A stretch of 15,313 bases of DNA from Candidatus Pacearchaeota archaeon (GTDB lineage Archaea > Nanobdellota > Nanobdellia > Pacearchaeales > UBA284), in assembly GCA_023511755.1 (NCBI GenBank), contig JAIMAW010000007.1, positions 1-15,313 on the forward strand. The letters run 5' to 3'. Below are positions 13,518 through 15,313 of the stretch, piece by piece. The stretch's first letter is position 1, and each line of letters begins with the position of its first letter. Under the pieces are notes generated by a model. It saw only the letters and a program-made list of their open reading frames with translations. It was not told where the DNA came from and ran no database searches. Made by a program: the position numbers and the translations under genes.

Positions 13518-15290
13518 TTAAATTTTATTGATGATAAGATAAATCGCAAGTAGCATAGCGATTGAGGTTAGCACATACGGAAGAGTTTTTGTGAGCCAAG
13601 AGCTCTCCGATGCAGCATATGTTCGCGAGTAGTAAGAGGATCGATAGCTGGCCGTTCCTTGTGCATGTGCTTCCTCCCTTATCCCCTCTTGTTTATTTTC
13701 GAGTTGATTTCTATTGCCAACATCGAGAAAAATACTGTAAGTAAATTCCTTTGGTGTTTTCAAATCTTCTTGCAAAACTTTTATCTTCAATTTATAATCA
13801 CCGGGTTCAGCACCGGATTCTTCATAAATGATGTTTTCAAGTACTGCTTCTGAAAAAGAGCCTTGTTTTACCTCTATTATTTTTGCATTGGCTTCTCTAT
13901 TGTCCTCTTTGCACGAATAACACTTGCTCCCTCTATAGACATAACTCCAAACCATAAAACTTTTATCTTCATCACCGTTATTTGTTATTTTAACCTTGAC
14001 TTGAAATGCTTGGTTTAGATAAATTGTGTTCGGAATTGTAAAACTATAAGTAAAGTCGCCGATAGTTATTCCTTCGCCATCCCTATTATTTTCTTCAGTT
14101 TCATTTTCTTCGCATTCAGTTAATTTGATTTCTTTTGTATCTTTAGTGTCTAAACCTTCTGCAACAATTTCGTAAGTTCCTTGCTCATTTTTACATTTTA
14201 AATTAAGCTCTATGGTTTCAGAATAATTCGTAAATTTTTCTTTGAGGTGTAATGTCGCTTTGTCGCTAACTTTTGTATCGTCTTTATCTTGAACATAGAC
14301 ATATACTGCATATTTTGTTGTGTCCCCTTTGTAAACTTCGAGCTTGATTTCAATTGTCGAGCCGAATTTGGCTCTACTTGGGACAGCGACAATCCTGATC
14401 TCTGATTCTTCTGGTTGATTGGCCTGGCACCGAACTTCAAGAAGATAATCATCAAATTGATTGTAACTGCTCGAACCAGTTTTTCTGATTTTTGACCTAA
14501 GAATTGCCTCGCCGTCGAAATTTTCAACTTTGTAAGTTAAATTTGCTGTGCCATTTCCTCCGACAATATTCAAAATAGAATTAACATAAGAGTTCGTCGA
14601 AAGCCATTTTGTCCCGTTCCAAACCTTGCCAACTCGATGCGATTCATCATAAGCATCAAGAATATCTATCTTAACATCGTAGGAGCCATCTTCAAAGTTA
14701 AAAGCATTAAGAGTTATAGAAAAATTCTCGTTGCACTGAACTTCTTGAGGGTAATTAAGTTGAATGTTCGGTTCTTGCTGATTTTGTTGTGAACAATTAT
14801 TATTGGCTAAGGGTGTTGGGTTATTGCAAACGACAAAGGTTCCATTTTCAAGTCTTGCCCAGGACTTGCCAGCTTTCGATGAAAATGAGGGGTAAGTTGT
14901 TGTATTAATGACCGTAGAACCATTTAGCAATGAAACGGTTTCGCCACCATTGTTTAATCTCATCCCGCTCCATTCGATAATTTTCTCTGGGGGGACATTT
15001 GGCCATAGCAAAAGAAAAGAAGTTTTATTTTGTGCAATGACCAGATAGTCTGTTATTATGGTATTATTAAAAGTGTAAATTTGATTAGTCGTATCAAGTT
15101 TGAAACCAGTTAAGTTGATAGTTTCAGATGAAAATAGCTCGAGCCATTCTGCATCGCTGTATTCTTCTGGATTGGGCAGAATTTCATTGATTATGATTGC
15201 AGAAACTAAAGGGACGGATAAGAGAGAGATGGTAAAAATGAAAACAACCATTAACACCAAAGATGAAATGTCTTTCATTACTACTTTCAT
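13518..15290 (-). CDS. Lamin-tail-domain surface protein with C-terminal anchor
   Basis: 590 residues from ATG 15290. The frame is open to the window edge, so TTG 15302, ATG 15278 or an upstream start are also possible. A signal peptide (to about SA at 31) is followed directly by a lamin-tail (LTD) domain, about 32-155: INEILPNP, DAEWLELFSS, GFKLD, a DYLVIAQNK-type strand and LNNGGETVSLLNGS. LTDs are Ig-like modules often found in secreted prokaryotic proteins, sometimes beside nucleases; no nuclease domain is seen here. Three beta-sandwich (CARDB/Ig-like) segments follow, about 170-290, 295-390 and 405-525, the last with the strand VKVKITNNGDEDK. A Ser/Tyr-rich linker leads to a transmembrane helix (about 568-588) and a two- to three-residue tail. 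Its DNA is visibly more AT-rich than the other surface genes. Likely displayed on the outer face of the cell membrane; ligand unknown. Confidence 0.85.
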   Translation of the reverse strand: MKVVMKDISSLVLMVVFIFTISLLSVPLVSAIIINEILPNPEEYSDAEWLELFSSETINLTGFKLDTTNQIYTFNNTIITDYLVIAQNKTSFLLLWPNVPPEKIIEWSGMRLNNGGETVSLLNGSTVINTTTYPSFSSKAGKSWARLENGTFVVCNNPTPLANNNCSQQNQQEPNIQLNYPQEVQCNENFSITLNAFNFEDGSYDVKIDILDAYDESHRVGKVWNGTKWLSTNSYVNSILNIVGGNGTANLTYKVENFDGEAILRSKIRKTGSSSYNQFDDYLLEVRCQANQPEESEIRIVAVPSRAKFGSTIEIKLEVYKGDTTKYAVYVYVQDKDDTKVSDKATLHLKEKFTNYSETIELNLKCKNEQGTYEIVAEGLDTKDTKEIKLTECEENETEENNRDGEGITIGDFTYSFTIPNTIYLNQAFQVKVKITNNGDEDKSFMVWSYVYRGSKCYSCKEDNREANAKIIEVKQGSFSEAVLENIIYEESGAEPGDYKLKIKVLQEDLKTPKEFTYSIFLDVGNRNQLENKQEGIREEAHAQGTASYRSSYYSRTYAASESSWLTKTLPYVLTSIAMLLAIYLIINKI

Positions 15291-15313
15291 CAATAAACTC
15301 AATGAAAAACATT

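Noticed and set aside
1..15313. CRISPR array, tRNA or rRNA gene, insertion sequence
   Set aside because: No regularly spaced direct repeats, cloverleaf, ribosomal RNA sequence, transposase or terminal inverted repeats were seen by eye on either strand.

Overview
The window looks like a DPANN-type archaeon. Three things point there: a sliding clamp (PCNA), a replicative primase in which the catalytic PriS part and the Fe-S part of PriL are joined in one short chain, and several promoters with an archaeal TATA box about 25 nt before the ATG, which implies leaderless mRNAs. The remaining genes are mostly very large, cysteine-rich, secreted or membrane-anchored proteins of kinds common in DPANN genomes and poorly characterised. 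The lineage within DPANN cannot be fixed from the sequence alone.

Layout: (1) 2-451 (+) is the 3' end of a family 2 glycosyltransferase cut by the window edge. (2) 486-5623 (-) holds three co-oriented surface genes, read in the order pilin-like protein, 45-cysteine secreted protein, and secreted protein with four Ig-like repeats. There is a TATA box before the first, no T-tract in the gaps, and a T-rich stretch after the last, so they are probably one transcript. (3) 5729-7978 is a replication pair, PCNA (-) and fused primase (+), firing divergently from a 132-bp region that contains a 65-nt stretch with no A on the + strand. (4) 8001-12964 (+) holds two tandem, distantly related membrane proteins. 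Each has an N-terminal signal, a helical alpha-toroid-like ectodomain, a cysteine module, one transmembrane helix and a basic cytoplasmic tail. The first carries six copies of the cysteine module and the second carries one. (5) 12983-13459 (-) is a small conserved-looking protein of unknown function. (6) 13518-15290 (-) is an AT-rich lamin-tail-domain surface protein with a C-terminal anchor.

Besides PCNA and primase, most of the window appears to encode the cell surface: about 9.5 kb of disulphide-rich and (in part) N-glycosylation-sequon-rich ectodomains. The best candidate for an undescribed system is the pilin-like/Cys-rich operon, possibly with the two toroid proteins, as an envelope or attachment apparatus. 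That is inference from signal peptides, shared modules and gene order; no function is proven. No tRNA, rRNA, CRISPR array, insertion sequence or attachment site was seen, and there is no gene-free stretch over 300 bases.
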